Shown here: piece by piece, positions 41,538 to 50,110 of the stretch | Numbering within the stretch: position 1 is the first letter of the stretch | Layout: every line of letters starts with the position of its first letter | From: an uncultured Lachnospiraceae bacterium | GTDB lineage: Bacteria; Bacillota; Clostridia; Lachnospirales; Lachnospiraceae | Assembly: GCA_947588995.1 (NCBI GenBank) | Contig: CANPZI010000002.1 | Location: 172,696-236,695, forward strand | Direction: 5' to 3' | Length of the DNA: 64,000 nt | Position numbers and translations under genes: made by a program | The notes under the pieces: generated by a model | Told to the model about the DNA's origin: nothing | Databases searched by the model: none | The model's input: the letters and a program-made list of their open reading frames with translations, nothing else

Positions 41538-42395
41538 TCATCCTTTGACCGCGCCGCCCGTCACGCCTTCTACATAGTACCTCTGCAGGCAGATGAAGAG
41601 GATCGTGATCGGCACCGCCACGAGCATACCGCCCGCGCAGAATCTCGTGAAGTAACCCTGATAATCGTTGGTCCACACCCATCTCTGCATCGCCACCGCC
41701 ACGTTATAGCTGTCGGAGTAGCCGAACGCCACATAGGAGGCGAAGATGTAATCGCACCAGGGCGCCATAAAGGCAACCAGCGCCGCATAGATGATGATCG
41801 GCTTCGACATCGGGATGATCATCGTCAGGAATACCCTCGCGCGGGAAGCGCCGTCGATTCTGGCCGCCTCATCCAGCGCTTTCGGGATCGTGTCGAAATA
41901 TCCCTTGGTGACATAGTAGCCCATACCGGAGCTGGCCACCGAGATCAGGATCAATCCCGGAATCGCCCCCTGCTGCGTCAGGCCGAACTGCTTTAACAGG
42001 AAGTACAGGCAGATCATCGTCAAAAAGCCCGGAAACATGCCCAGGATCAGCCAGAAGCGCATCAGGAAAGTACGGCCCTTGAAGCGCATCCGGGACAGCG
42101 CGTAGCTGACGCACAGCACGACAATCGTCTGAAACACTGCCACGAACGCCGCGATAACCAGCGTGTTCAGATACCAGCGCACGAACTGGCTGTCCTGACT
42201 GAGCAGGAACGTGTAGGAGTCCAGCGAGAACTGTTTCGGCAGCAGATACTCTACCATACCGCCGCCGCCCTCATTGTAGGAGCGCAGGCTCTGCAGGAAC
42301 AGGCACACGAAAGGGAACAGCCAGATGATGCTGATAATGATAAGTACAATATAGGTGATCGTATTGCCCAGAGTTCTTTTCGCTTTAATACCCAT
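41538..42395 (-). CDS. Sugar ABC transporter permease (MalG type)
   Basis: 285 residues, six predicted helices. N-terminal YIVLIIISIIWLFPFVCLFLQSLR; EAA loop near EAARIDGASRARVFLTMIIPMSKPI. MalG/GanQ-type permease of the CUT1 family; ends EGVTGGAVKG, typical of MalG. Its start overlaps the upstream permease stop by 1 nt (TAATG). No ATPase gene accompanies it. Confidence 0.94.
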   Translation of the reverse strand: MGIKAKRTLGNTITYIVLIIISIIWLFPFVCLFLQSLRSYNEGGGGMVEYLLPKQFSLDSYTFLLSQDSQFVRWYLNTLVIAAFVAVFQTIVVLCVSYALSRMRFKGRTFLMRFWLILGMFPGFLTMICLYFLLKQFGLTQQGAIPGLILISVASSGMGYYVTKGYFDTIPKALDEAARIDGASRARVFLTMIIPMSKPIIIYAALVAFMAPWCDYIFASYVAFGYSDSYNVAVAMQRWVWTNDYQGYFTRFCAGGMLVAVPITILFICLQRYYVEGVTGGAVKG

Positions 42396-43792
42396 TATTG
42401 GAATCCCTCCTCATCTCTTACTGACGGCAGCATGCCGTATACAATGAGTGAAATCACCGCTGTGACCACGAATACCATGATACCGAGTACCGCCGCCATG
42501 CGGTAGTTCGTGTCGTTGATCGTCATCTTGTACAGCCAGGTGACGAGCAGATCCGTGTAGCCCGCGTTGTTGGAGAGCTTCATGGACTGCGGACCGCCCT
42601 GCGTCAGCAGGAAGATGACGTTGAAGTTGTTCAGGTTTCCGGTAAACTGGGTCAGCAGGAACGGCCCCGTCACGAAAAGCATGTAGGGAAGCGTGATGCT
42701 CTTGAACATCTGGAAGCCTGTCGCGCCGTCGATCCTGGCGCTCTCATACAGATCCTCCGGTATGTTCATCAAAAGTCCCGTGGTGATCAGCATCGTGTAG
42801 GGAATACCGATCCACAGATTGATCACGATAATCATGATCTTCGCCAGCAGCGGATTGTCCCAGAACGGGATCGCACTGCTGATCAGCCCCCACTTCATCA
42901 GGTAGGAGTTCACCAGACCATCGCCCGCAAACATCTTGTAGACATACAGCAGGGATACGAACTGGGGAACCGCGATCGTCATAACCAGGATGGTTCTCCA
43001 GAGTTTCTTGAATTTAATGCCTTTTCTGTTGATCATGATCGCGACGCCCATCCCGCAGAAGTAGGTGAGGAACGTCGCAAAAAACGCCCAGATCAGCGTC
43101 CAGCTCAGCACCGTCAGGAACGTGGAACCCAGTCCCGTCGTGCCGAAAGAGAACAGGTTCTTGAAGTTTTCCAGACCGACCCAGGTGAACAGGTTTGTGG
43201 GCGGCTGATGGTTCGCGTCATAATCCGTGAACGCGATAAAAATCATAAAGACGATCGGCAGCACGGTGAACACGAAAATGCCGAGAACCGGTATCGCCAG
43301 CAATGTCTTGTCAAAATGGGAGTCTAACAGGGAGTAGAGATCGCCTTTCACGGTGCCCAGCTGTTTGCCGGCCGCCAGAAGTTTCTCCTCGTTGCGGTTC
43401 TCCCGAAGATTCATCCGCCACACTACCAGAAAGATGAAGATCAGTATGATCGTCAGCAGACTGTAGAGCAGGATGAGAAAACTGTTGTCGTTGTAGCTGA
43501 ACGTACCGTCGTCGTTCATCACGCGGGCGACGGTGCCGAGCGTGGTGAAGTCTTTCAGGTAGCCCCAGCCGAAAGCAACCATATACCAGATAAACAGGAC
43601 TTCCGCCGCCAGATAGGCGAAGCCTCTCAAGAACTGCTTACGCATGAGCGGGCCGAAACCCATAATCAGATAAGAAACCTTTGTTTTCCAATCCCCCTGC
43701 GCAAACGTCAGCCCGATTTCCTTAAATTCGTTTCCAACCCCTCCGAAAAACTTCCCGACCGGGCCTTTGCCGGAATTTGCGCTATTTCCCAT
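42395..43792 (-). CDS. Sugar ABC transporter permease (MalF type)
   Basis: 465 residues from the ATG at 43792 (AGGAGG 8 nt upstream). Long N-terminal region with extra helices before the core, as in Firmicutes MalF/MdxF. EAA loop ESARIDGATGFQMFKSITLPYM. CUT1 importer half; pairs with the MalG-type permease. An in-frame extension of 17 codons upstream has no RBS. Confidence 0.94.
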   Translation of the reverse strand: MGNSANSGKGPVGKFFGGVGNEFKEIGLTFAQGDWKTKVSYLIMGFGPLMRKQFLRGFAYLAAEVLFIWYMVAFGWGYLKDFTTLGTVARVMNDDGTFSYNDNSFLILLYSLLTIILIFIFLVVWRMNLRENRNEEKLLAAGKQLGTVKGDLYSLLDSHFDKTLLAIPVLGIFVFTVLPIVFMIFIAFTDYDANHQPPTNLFTWVGLENFKNLFSFGTTGLGSTFLTVLSWTLIWAFFATFLTYFCGMGVAIMINRKGIKFKKLWRTILVMTIAVPQFVSLLYVYKMFAGDGLVNSYLMKWGLISSAIPFWDNPLLAKIMIIVINLWIGIPYTMLITTGLLMNIPEDLYESARIDGATGFQMFKSITLPYMLFVTGPFLLTQFTGNLNNFNVIFLLTQGGPQSMKLSNNAGYTDLLVTWLYKMTINDTNYRMAAVLGIMVFVVTAVISLIVYGMLPSVRDEEGFQ

Positions 43793-43898
43793 ATTGAAAT
43801 TCCTCCTGCATTCATCATTCTTACTTTGCCCGACAACGAACAATATTCGGCAGAGAGATGACCTCTCTGCCGAGCATTGCTATTTGTACTCTATAAGT

Positions 43899-45230
43899 TT
43901 ACTGTGCATAGGAGATGCAAGTATCCTGGAAAGTCTGCAGCACATTGGTCAGCTCCTCGTCGGAAGAGGATGCGCTGATCGTGCCTGCGATGATATCGTC
44001 ACCGAGGGAGGTTGCCAGCGTCCAGTAATCGCCGGGGTAGTTGCCCTGCGGGATCGTGTACTGCAGCTGCTCTGCCAGTGCGGAGAGCGCTACGTCAGCC
44101 TGGATCGCCGAATCCTGCTGTGCCTCGACATTGGACGGGCCCCAGCCAACCGCATTGTAACGTGCAAGCTGCGTGTCCTTGTTCGTCAGGTACTGTGCCA
44201 GAGCGTGGCAGACTGCCAGCTTGCCGGGCTCCACCTGAGGCTTGATGCCAAGCAGCTTGTAGCCGCCGAAGCCGCTGAGCTGGTAGGTGTTGCCGTCAGA
44301 GCCCTCGAAAGAAGGAAGCTTCGCGCAAGCGTAGTTGTCGCCGAAAGCATCCGACGCGGAACGTGAATCCCAGGTACCGTCAACGATCGCGCCGATGTTC
44401 GTGCCGTTGTCTACGGAAGAACCGTTCTGGAACGCCGGTGAGGACGCCAGCTCGATGATCTCTTTCAGAGCAACCACACCCGCGTCGGACGCATAATCTA
44501 CGTTGCACTGTGTGAAGTTGCCCGCGTCGCCCGTGTCATAGGTCAGCGTGCAGCCCGTCGCAAAGAAGAATGCGGGCTGATACCAGCCGGAGTTGATCTC
44601 CATGTAGAAGTTCTTGCCTGCCGCCTCGCAGTCCGCAACGATCTGCTCTAAGGAGGTCGGATCCGTCACAACGCTCTTGTCATAGTATAAGAAGTAACCG
44701 TTGTCGGACGTCATCGGGTAAGCGTAGGTCACGTCGCCGACAACCGCCGCATTCGCGGAACCCTCGTCGTTGTTGCTCGTCACAAATGTCAGATTGTCGT
44801 TCACAATCGGGGACAGCGCGCCCGCGGATACGAGACGTGTGATCTGGTCCTGCGCGAAACCGAAGATGTCCGCGCCGCCCTCTACGTCCGTGAGCATATT
44901 GCTGGCCGCGTCGCCCTCGCCCACCGGCTCAACGGTAACGGTGTAACCCGCCATATCAGGGTTTGCCTCGAAGAACTCCTGTGCTTTCTGTGTCGTAAAG
45001 TCTACCGTGTTCTCGGCAACCCAGATCGTGATCGTGCCGGAGCCGTAATCAACCGGCTCTGCAGCCGCATCGCCCTCTGCCGTGTCGTCCGCCGCACTGT
45101 CCGCAGCCGGAGCGGCATCTGCTGCCGGAGCCGTATCCGCAGCGCTGTCGCCGGAACCGCCGCCGCAGCCAACAAGACAGCCGGCCACCATTGCTGCCGT
45201 CAGTAATGTTGCCAATACTTTCTTCTTCAT
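43899..45230 (-). CDS. Extracellular sugar-binding lipoprotein (MalE type)
   Basis: 443 residues; signal peptide MKKKVLATLLTAAMVAGCLVGC with lipobox LVGC (Cys22) and a low-complexity Ala/Asp linker. Mature part is a cluster B binding protein (TITIWVAENTVDFTTQKAQEFFEAN; VEPVGEGDAASNMLTDVEGGADIFGFAQDQITRL; AYPMTSDNGYFLYYD), most like maltose/maltodextrin proteins. First gene of the binding protein-permease-GH13 set; RBS AGAGAGGAAAAATT. Confidence 0.94.
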   Translation of the reverse strand: MKKKVLATLLTAAMVAGCLVGCGGGSGDSAADTAPAADAAPAADSAADDTAEGDAAAEPVDYGSGTITIWVAENTVDFTTQKAQEFFEANPDMAGYTVTVEPVGEGDAASNMLTDVEGGADIFGFAQDQITRLVSAGALSPIVNDNLTFVTSNNDEGSANAAVVGDVTYAYPMTSDNGYFLYYDKSVVTDPTSLEQIVADCEAAGKNFYMEINSGWYQPAFFFATGCTLTYDTGDAGNFTQCNVDYASDAGVVALKEIIELASSPAFQNGSSVDNGTNIGAIVDGTWDSRSASDAFGDNYACAKLPSFEGSDGNTYQLSGFGGYKLLGIKPQVEPGKLAVCHALAQYLTNKDTQLARYNAVGWGPSNVEAQQDSAIQADVALSALAEQLQYTIPQGNYPGDYWTLATSLGDDIIAGTISASSSDEELTNVLQTFQDTCISYAQ

Positions 45231-45250
45231 AATTTTTCCTCTCTCTTTCT

Positions 45251-45397
45251 GATCCGCATGCCGTGTGGGCACGGATCGATGTTCAGGTTTTTGCTTTCTA
45301 TATAAAACGCGCTGCCGCGTTCTATATCAAAAAAATATCGGTCAGGGTTTTTATATTCTATAAGATAGAATATAACGAAAGGGCCGGCCCTTTCGTT
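45251..45397 (-). promoter_or_regulatory. Four consecutive hairpins in the MalE-type leader
   Basis: In transcript order: perfect palindrome AACGAAAGGGCC/GGCCCTTTCGTT (45374-45397); TATATTCTAT / ATAGAATATA, 10 bp (45352-45374); a 12-bp stem with one G-U pair around CGCG-CTGC-CGCG (45300-45327); and GATCCG / CGGATC enclosing TGCC/GGCA (45251-45277), just before the ribosome site. None has a clear terminator T-run. Confidence 0.6.
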
Positions 45398-45431
45398 TGC
45401 CATTTTTTCGGATTTTTTCGTATCTGGTTTT

Positions 45432-45460
45432 AATTTAGCACCGAAACAACGCTTTGTCAA
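45432..45460 (-). promoter_or_regulatory. Promoter of the MalE-type operon
   Basis: Perfect TTGACA (45455-45460), 17-nt spacer, TAAATT (45432-45437). Transcription would start near 45425, giving a leader of about 195 nt. Confidence 0.7.
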
Positions 45461-45538
45461 TACGGAAATCGTTTTTCTTGCCCGTTTTTTCTGTTTTTAA
45501 TGGATTTGTTGTTTCCATTTTGTATACTTTTGACAAAG

Positions 45539-45556
45539 TTGCGAAAATTTTCGCAA
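45539..45556. promoter_or_regulatory. LacI-family operator, perfect 18-bp palindrome
   Basis: TTGCGAAAATTTTCGCAA reads the same on both strands and lies in the divergent gap between the binding protein and the LacI gene. A second imperfect copy GCAAAA-N6-TTTTGC overlaps it (45553-45570). Confidence 0.65.
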
Positions 45557-45572
45557 AAATCACGTTTTGCCC

Positions 45573-45601
45573 TTGCAAACGCCGCCCGGTTCTTCTATTA
45601 T
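45573..45601 (+). promoter_or_regulatory. Promoter of LacI-family gene
   Basis: TTGCAA (45573-45578), 17-nt spacer, TATTAT (45596-45601), 32 nt before the ATG, directly next to the palindromic operator. Confidence 0.55.
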
Positions 45602-45633
45602 TATTCCTATATAACGTTTTCAAGAGGTACAGT

Positions 45634-46629
45634 ATGGCTACGATCAAAGACATTGCCGAGCGTCTCGGCATATCCGTCAGCACAGTCTCCAAGGGCTTAA
45701 ACGGCGCCAGCGACATCAGCGAATCCCTGCGCCAGAATGTGCTCGACACCGCCGTGGAACTCGGCTATACCACCAAACAGATGCGCGGCGGATCTCCGCG
45801 CCGCTTCTGCATTTTCGTGGAAAACATGGAATATGACACGCCGGAACAATTCGGCTACGACATCATCCTGGGCTTCAAGCAGCTCGCTTTCCGTGAAAAC
45901 TGCGCCGTCACCGTCATACCTCTCACACCCGATTTCCAGGCGGCGGAGAAGTACGACACCTATATGCTGAAAAACGGCTACGCCGGCGCTTTTCTGCTGG
46001 GGCTGGCCCTGCAGGATCCCTGGATCGCACAGTTCAACGATTCCACAATTCCCGCGGTTCTCTTCGACAATTATATCCGCAAGAATCCCGCCGTCAGCTA
46101 TGTGGGCACGGACAGCTTCGAGGGGATCGACGACGCCATCGGCCACCTGATCAGTCTCGGCCACACGCGGATCGGCCTGATCAACGGTTCGCGCAACTCC
46201 ATGATCTCCGACAGGCGCTGGCAGGCTTTTATCGACAGCATGACCGCGCACGGCCTGCCTTTCAGCGAGGACACCATGCCCTACGCCTACTTTGTGCCGG
46301 AAGCTGCCAAGCCGCATGTGGACAAGCTGCTCTCTCTGGGCATGACCGCGATCCTGTGCGGCAACGATCTGATTGCCTCAGGCGTGATCGCCGAGTGCAA
46401 TGCGCGCGGTGTGCGCATTCCCGAAGATCTGAGCGTCATCGGCTTTGACGACATTCCGATCTCCGCCCAGCTCACGCCGCCGCTCACCACCATCCGGCAG
46501 GATCGTCTGGAACTGGGCAAGTGCGGCTTCTATGCGCTCCACTCCCTGATCAACCACGTCTCCATCAGCACGACTCTGCTCAGACCTCAGCTCATCGTGC
46601 GCGGCTCTACGGGACCCTGCCGAAGCTGA
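45634..46629 (+). CDS. LacI-family regulator (MalR-like)
   Basis: 331 residues from the ATG at 45634 (AGAGGT upstream). HTH MATIKDIAERLGISVSTVSKGLNGASDIS at the N terminus with hinge, then a periplasmic-binding-protein-like core (GHTRIGLINGSRNS; DLSVIGFDDIPISAQLTPPLTTIRQD). Divergent from the sugar-transport operon and next to a palindromic site, so it probably controls that operon and itself. The inducer is unknown; malto-oligosaccharides are suggested by the GH13 gene. Confidence 0.93.
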   Translation: MATIKDIAERLGISVSTVSKGLNGASDISESLRQNVLDTAVELGYTTKQMRGGSPRRFCIFVENMEYDTPEQFGYDIILGFKQLAFRENCAVTVIPLTPDFQAAEKYDTYMLKNGYAGAFLLGLALQDPWIAQFNDSTIPAVLFDNYIRKNPAVSYVGTDSFEGIDDAIGHLISLGHTRIGLINGSRNSMISDRRWQAFIDSMTAHGLPFSEDTMPYAYFVPEAAKPHVDKLLSLGMTAILCGNDLIASGVIAECNARGVRIPEDLSVIGFDDIPISAQLTPPLTTIRQDRLELGKCGFYALHSLINHVSISTTLLRPQLIVRGSTGPCRS

Positions 46630-46658
46630 ACAAAGATCCGTCCTGCCGCTGCCGTCCG

Positions 46659-47783
46659 TCACGAGACCGCAGGGCTATAGTCCCGGACGACCTTGAGCGA
46701 CGGCAGTGCATTGCCGTCATAGTCAAACAGCGCCTGATTGGCCCACTCGTTCCCGCAGGGGCCTTTTTCTTCGATATAGGGAAGCGCCGCCTCCGTCGCC
46801 CAGCCCGAACCCGGCACCGGCAGCCACGCCGGCTCCCAGTAGAAGAAGCCTCGGCACTTGTGCTCCGGCACGCTGTCGATCACGTCAAAGAGCGCCCGCA
46901 GGAAATCGCTCTGTCCCTCCCTCGTCATCGGAAAAGGAATCCGCTCCGTCAGTTCTTTCTTCGTCGCATATCCTTTGCGCTCGTCGGCGGACAGCTTCTC
47001 ATAGTCCGCGTAATCCTCCATCGTAAAACCCATCGACGTCTCCGCGATCATCAGTTCTTTGCCATAGCGCGCCGCCAGGTCACACATATTGTTCTCCAGG
47101 TCCGTCAGCGAACCGTGCCAGAAAGGATAGTAGGACAGGCCGATGATCTGAAAGTCCTCTCCCCGCTCAAGATAGTGGTCGAACCAGTCCCTGTACATCG
47201 CGTTATTGCCGCCGTTGTCGAGATGCAGCATGACCGGCATGGACGGATCCAGAGACCGCACGCCGCGGATTCCCGCGCTGATAAAACGTGCCAGATTGTC
47301 ATAATTCTCATACTCCGGCAGCTGCCCAAACGGCCAGAGCATCCCGTTGGTCAGCTCGTTGCCCACCTGAATCAGGTCGGGATAAGCCCCCGCTTCACGC
47401 AGCGTCAGCAGCGTGTCGCGCGTGTAGCCATAGACCGCGTCCGCGAGCGCATCCGCGTCCATGCCGCGCCACGCTTTCGGCACGCGCTGTTTGCCCGGAT
47501 CCGCCCAGAAATCGCTGTAATGCAAGTCCAGCAGCACATCCATGCCGTGCGCCCTGGCGCGCTTCGTGAGCGCAATGACGGTCTGCAGGTCATTCGTACC
47601 CGCCCCGTAGGGCTCTCCGTCCTCACTGTAGGGATCGTTCCACAGCCTGAGGCGCAGCGCATTCGCGCCGTAATTCTGCAGAATATCCAGCGCGTCCCTC
47701 TCCGCGCCGCCGTCATAGAACCTGCCGCCCAGACGCTCCACCTCCGGGAGCGTGGAGACATCCATACCCTTGTAGAATTTCAT
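46659..47783 (-). CDS. GH53 endo-beta-1,4-galactanase, cytoplasmic form
   Basis: 374 residues and no signal peptide (MKFYKGMDVSTLPEVERLGG). GH53 hallmarks: GANALRLRLWNDPYSEDGEPYGAGTND, DLHYSDFWADPGKQ, acid/base Glu in IQVGNELTNGMLWPFG, nucleophile Glu in LMIAETSMGFT, and FFYWEPAWLPVPGSGWA. It probably trims imported galacto-oligosaccharides inside the cell. Same strand and close behind the zinc-ribbon and 612-residue genes, so under the same galactan-type operator. Confidence 0.94.
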   Translation of the reverse strand: MKFYKGMDVSTLPEVERLGGRFYDGGAERDALDILQNYGANALRLRLWNDPYSEDGEPYGAGTNDLQTVIALTKRARAHGMDVLLDLHYSDFWADPGKQRVPKAWRGMDADALADAVYGYTRDTLLTLREAGAYPDLIQVGNELTNGMLWPFGQLPEYENYDNLARFISAGIRGVRSLDPSMPVMLHLDNGGNNAMYRDWFDHYLERGEDFQIIGLSYYPFWHGSLTDLENNMCDLAARYGKELMIAETSMGFTMEDYADYEKLSADERKGYATKKELTERIPFPMTREGQSDFLRALFDVIDSVPEHKCRGFFYWEPAWLPVPGSGWATEAALPYIEEKGPCGNEWANQALFDYDGNALPSLKVVRDYSPAVS

Positions 47784-47804
47784 CGTTGTGCCCTTTCTGC
47801 GCGC

Positions 47805-48023
47805 TCAGTCAAAATCAAACTTCGTGAACCGCTTCATCGCATCCTTGTAGCGGAAGCGCACCAGCTCGTTCTTTTCAAGTACATCCTCCTCCGTCCCCAC
47901 ATACTGGCAGCGGATGCAGTGATACTCTTTTTTCTCCTTGTCATAAAACATATCGATGTCCAGGTCCCTCATGAAGCAGGAAGGGCACCTGTAATTTAAT
48001 TTGCCTTTGCCAGATTGAGCCAT
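47805..48023 (-). CDS. Small zinc-ribbon protein
   Basis: 72 residues with four cysteines in CxxC pairs (CPSC 13-16, CIRC 36-39), a two-knuckle zinc ribbon, followed by a charged helix. RBS AAGGAGGT 9 nt before the ATG. Its start overlaps the end of the 612-residue gene by 28 nt. Function unknown; co-expression with glycan genes is clear from the overlap. Confidence 0.8.
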   Translation of the reverse strand: MAQSGKGKLNYRCPSCFMRDLDIDMFYDKEKKEYHCIRCQYVGTEEDVLEKNELVRFRYKDAMKRFTKFDFD

Positions 48024-49834
48024 GTCGCAAATACCTCCTTATCCTTTAAGCTGGTGGTGTAGCCCAGAGTAAACATCGGTGAAAAAGCGTAACCCTCTTT
48101 GATATAGCCGACTGCGTCCTTTTTCTCGCAGCTCAAAGACACTCTCGTCTCGATTTCCGGCACGACCGCAACGGCCTCCGCCGCGCCTGCAAGCTGTGCC
48201 TCACGGCACTTGTACGCATAGTCGATCCGCTCTGTCTTCACACCGTCGGTGACGGTAAGCACCACGTTGGTCATGTCCTCGGAATACTCGGTCGTACCGT
48301 AGCAGGCTACCATATATTCATTCAGCTCCACCTCGGCATTCGGGTCGCTCATCTCAAGCACCGTTCTCTCGATTTTGATCCGGGAGCTTCCCTCCTCGAA
48401 GTACAGCTTCGTCTGCAGCTTGACCGTCAGGTCATAGAACTCGATATCCACAGGGTCGAGCGTGAGGATTCTCGTATTGCCTTCCTGTGAGAAATGTGCT
48501 TTCGTCCGGCACAGGCACAGATCAACCTCCTCGCCGTTGTGGGTCAGCTTCGCGCTTCTGACCGTTCCCTCACCCGCATAGTGCGTGAAATAACCGGCCC
48601 GGTACTTTTCCTGAATCAGGAAAGGATAGGAGGCGTCGGTCACATGCTTCGTGCCGATGCCCACCGGCCACTCCAGCTTCGCCGCGTAGGGACGCAGATC
48701 CACGATCGCGCCGCCCTGATCCATGTTCGCGCAGACTCTCATGTAAGGATCGCAGTACCAGAACAGCTGCTTATCCGAGCCGTACAGAATATCCCGCCAC
48801 AGCGCGCACTCAGGCTCGGTCAGTCTCCTGTGCGCGCGGAAGTAATCCGCAAACTCCGCCATCGTCATATCGCAGAGCTTACCCTCTTTTTTCAGCTGGC
48901 CGTAATAAGCCATGCCGTCCTCATAAGATTTCAGCAGCAGCTCGTAAGGCGCCTCCCAGCGGCCCATCTTGTTCATCCAGCCGGGACCGACGAACATCAT
49001 GTTGTAGGCGTAGCCGTTATTGTATTTCGCCAGAGCGCGGTACTGGTCGATCAGGTTGTACAGATACGGGAACTCCCAGGTCTTGGAGTCATAGATCATG
49101 CCGCGCAGCACATTCTGCGGATGGGTGCCGAAATTGGAGCCGTTGCCGTCATAGCAGGCCAGCAGGTCGCGGGACAGATGCGGAATCGCCACGATACCGC
49201 TGTCCTCCGCCTCATTCGCCGCCGGCGCATGCACATTCTGTTTACTCGGAATCCAAGGCGCCCACGGACCGCCGTCCATGAAAGTGTACCAGGAATTATT
49301 GCAGGTGTGGTAGGCTTTCGGCCCCTCCTCCCAGCAGGTCGCCACGGCACATTTCACCATGGGATATTTCTCTTTGATATAGTTTACCAGATCGGCGTCC
49401 ATATAGTAGGAACCCGTCGATTCCGGATAGAAGCCGAACCTGTCATGAAACTTGCCGAACACATCGTCCACGATGGATTTCTTGTCCTCCATCGAGAACA
49501 TCCAGATACAGAAATCTTTCGTCTTGTATTTCTCGCGGAACTCCTCGCAGGGAAGTCCCAAAAGAGATAAGGCGATCTCGTCCCCATACTTCTCGTGGTC
49601 TGCTTTCGCCAGCTCCACGGCCTCGTCATTAAAAAGCGACGCATACGTCATCTGAATCGTCGTCTTAAGTCCGTTCTTGTGCGCAATCGCCTGCTGCGTC
49701 TTAAAAATGTCCAAAGATTCCGTCAGCAGTTCTTTCCTGCCGATATCCTCCTCCTTGCCGTGTCCGGTCACTTTCTCCGCATACTCTGGCACCATCTCCG
49801 GGCGATGGATGATGTTGACGATAAACTTATCCAT
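47996..49834 (-). CDS. Uncharacterised 612-residue protein of the galactan operon
   Basis: First gene of the minus-strand unit with the zinc ribbon and GH53. No signal peptide. Residues ~1-370 contain barrel-like features (DRFGFYPESTGSYYMDADLV; CAVATCWEEGPKAYHT; VGPGWMNKMGRWEAPYELLLKSYEDG) that faintly recall GH57/GH38-type or polysaccharide-deacetylase-like barrels; the remainder looks like a beta-sandwich as in glycoside hydrolase C-terminal domains. I do not recognise the family. Operator and promoter placement tie it to galactan use, so a carbohydrate-active enzyme is inferred. Confidence 0.75.
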   Translation of the reverse strand: MDKFIVNIIHRPEMVPEYAEKVTGHGKEEDIGRKELLTESLDIFKTQQAIAHKNGLKTTIQMTYASLFNDEAVELAKADHEKYGDEIALSLLGLPCEEFREKYKTKDFCIWMFSMEDKKSIVDDVFGKFHDRFGFYPESTGSYYMDADLVNYIKEKYPMVKCAVATCWEEGPKAYHTCNNSWYTFMDGGPWAPWIPSKQNVHAPAANEAEDSGIVAIPHLSRDLLACYDGNGSNFGTHPQNVLRGMIYDSKTWEFPYLYNLIDQYRALAKYNNGYAYNMMFVGPGWMNKMGRWEAPYELLLKSYEDGMAYYGQLKKEGKLCDMTMAEFADYFRAHRRLTEPECALWRDILYGSDKQLFWYCDPYMRVCANMDQGGAIVDLRPYAAKLEWPVGIGTKHVTDASYPFLIQEKYRAGYFTHYAGEGTVRSAKLTHNGEEVDLCLCRTKAHFSQEGNTRILTLDPVDIEFYDLTVKLQTKLYFEEGSSRIKIERTVLEMSDPNAEVELNEYMVACYGTTEYSEDMTNVVLTVTDGVKTERIDYAYKCREAQLAGAAEAVAVVPEIETRVSLSCEKKDAVGYIKEGYAFSPMFTLGYTTSLKDKEVFATWLNLAKAN

Positions 49835-49950
49835 GTCTGCGCTTCCCTCCGTTTTCTTTTTTTTGCATCTTTATTATGCCGTTTCCTGCCGCTCTCCGAC
49901 GCGCTCCGGGATCCTATGACCGGCATCCGTGAAATTCCGTACTTTCAACT

Positions 49951-49966
49951 GCGCAATCGGTTGCTC
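49951..49966. promoter_or_regulatory. Galactan operator 1 (LacI-type)
   Basis: GCGCAATCGGTTGCTC contains GCAATCGGTTGC, an imperfect palindrome of type GCAAYCGRTTGC. Located just downstream of the -10 of the 612-residue-gene promoter, in roadblock position. Confidence 0.65.
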
Positions 49967-49980
49967 ACATCGATATAATA

Positions 49981-50010
49981 AGAATAACAAAAGCAGAGGC
50001 CGATTGTCAA
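49981..50010 (-). promoter_or_regulatory. Promoter of the 612-residue/zinc-ribbon/GH53 unit
   Basis: TTGACA (50005-50010), 18-nt spacer, TATTCT (49981-49986). The operator begins 14-15 nt past the -10, the same arrangement as in front of the surface GH53. Confidence 0.65.
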
Positions 50011-50074
50011 TTTGGAATATTGCATAGTTTGGAAAAAGTGAAATTAGAGATTGTGCACAAAGCGCGCCGCGGGT

Positions 50075-50104
50075 TGCGGCAGGGGAAGAAATTATGGTAT
50101 AATA
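50075..50104 (+). promoter_or_regulatory. Promoter of the DUF3842 gene
   Basis: TTGCGG (50075-50080), 18-nt spacer, perfect TATAAT (50099-50104). The transcript would start at the first arm of the structured leader. Confidence 0.6.
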
Positions 50105-50110
50105 GACTCC

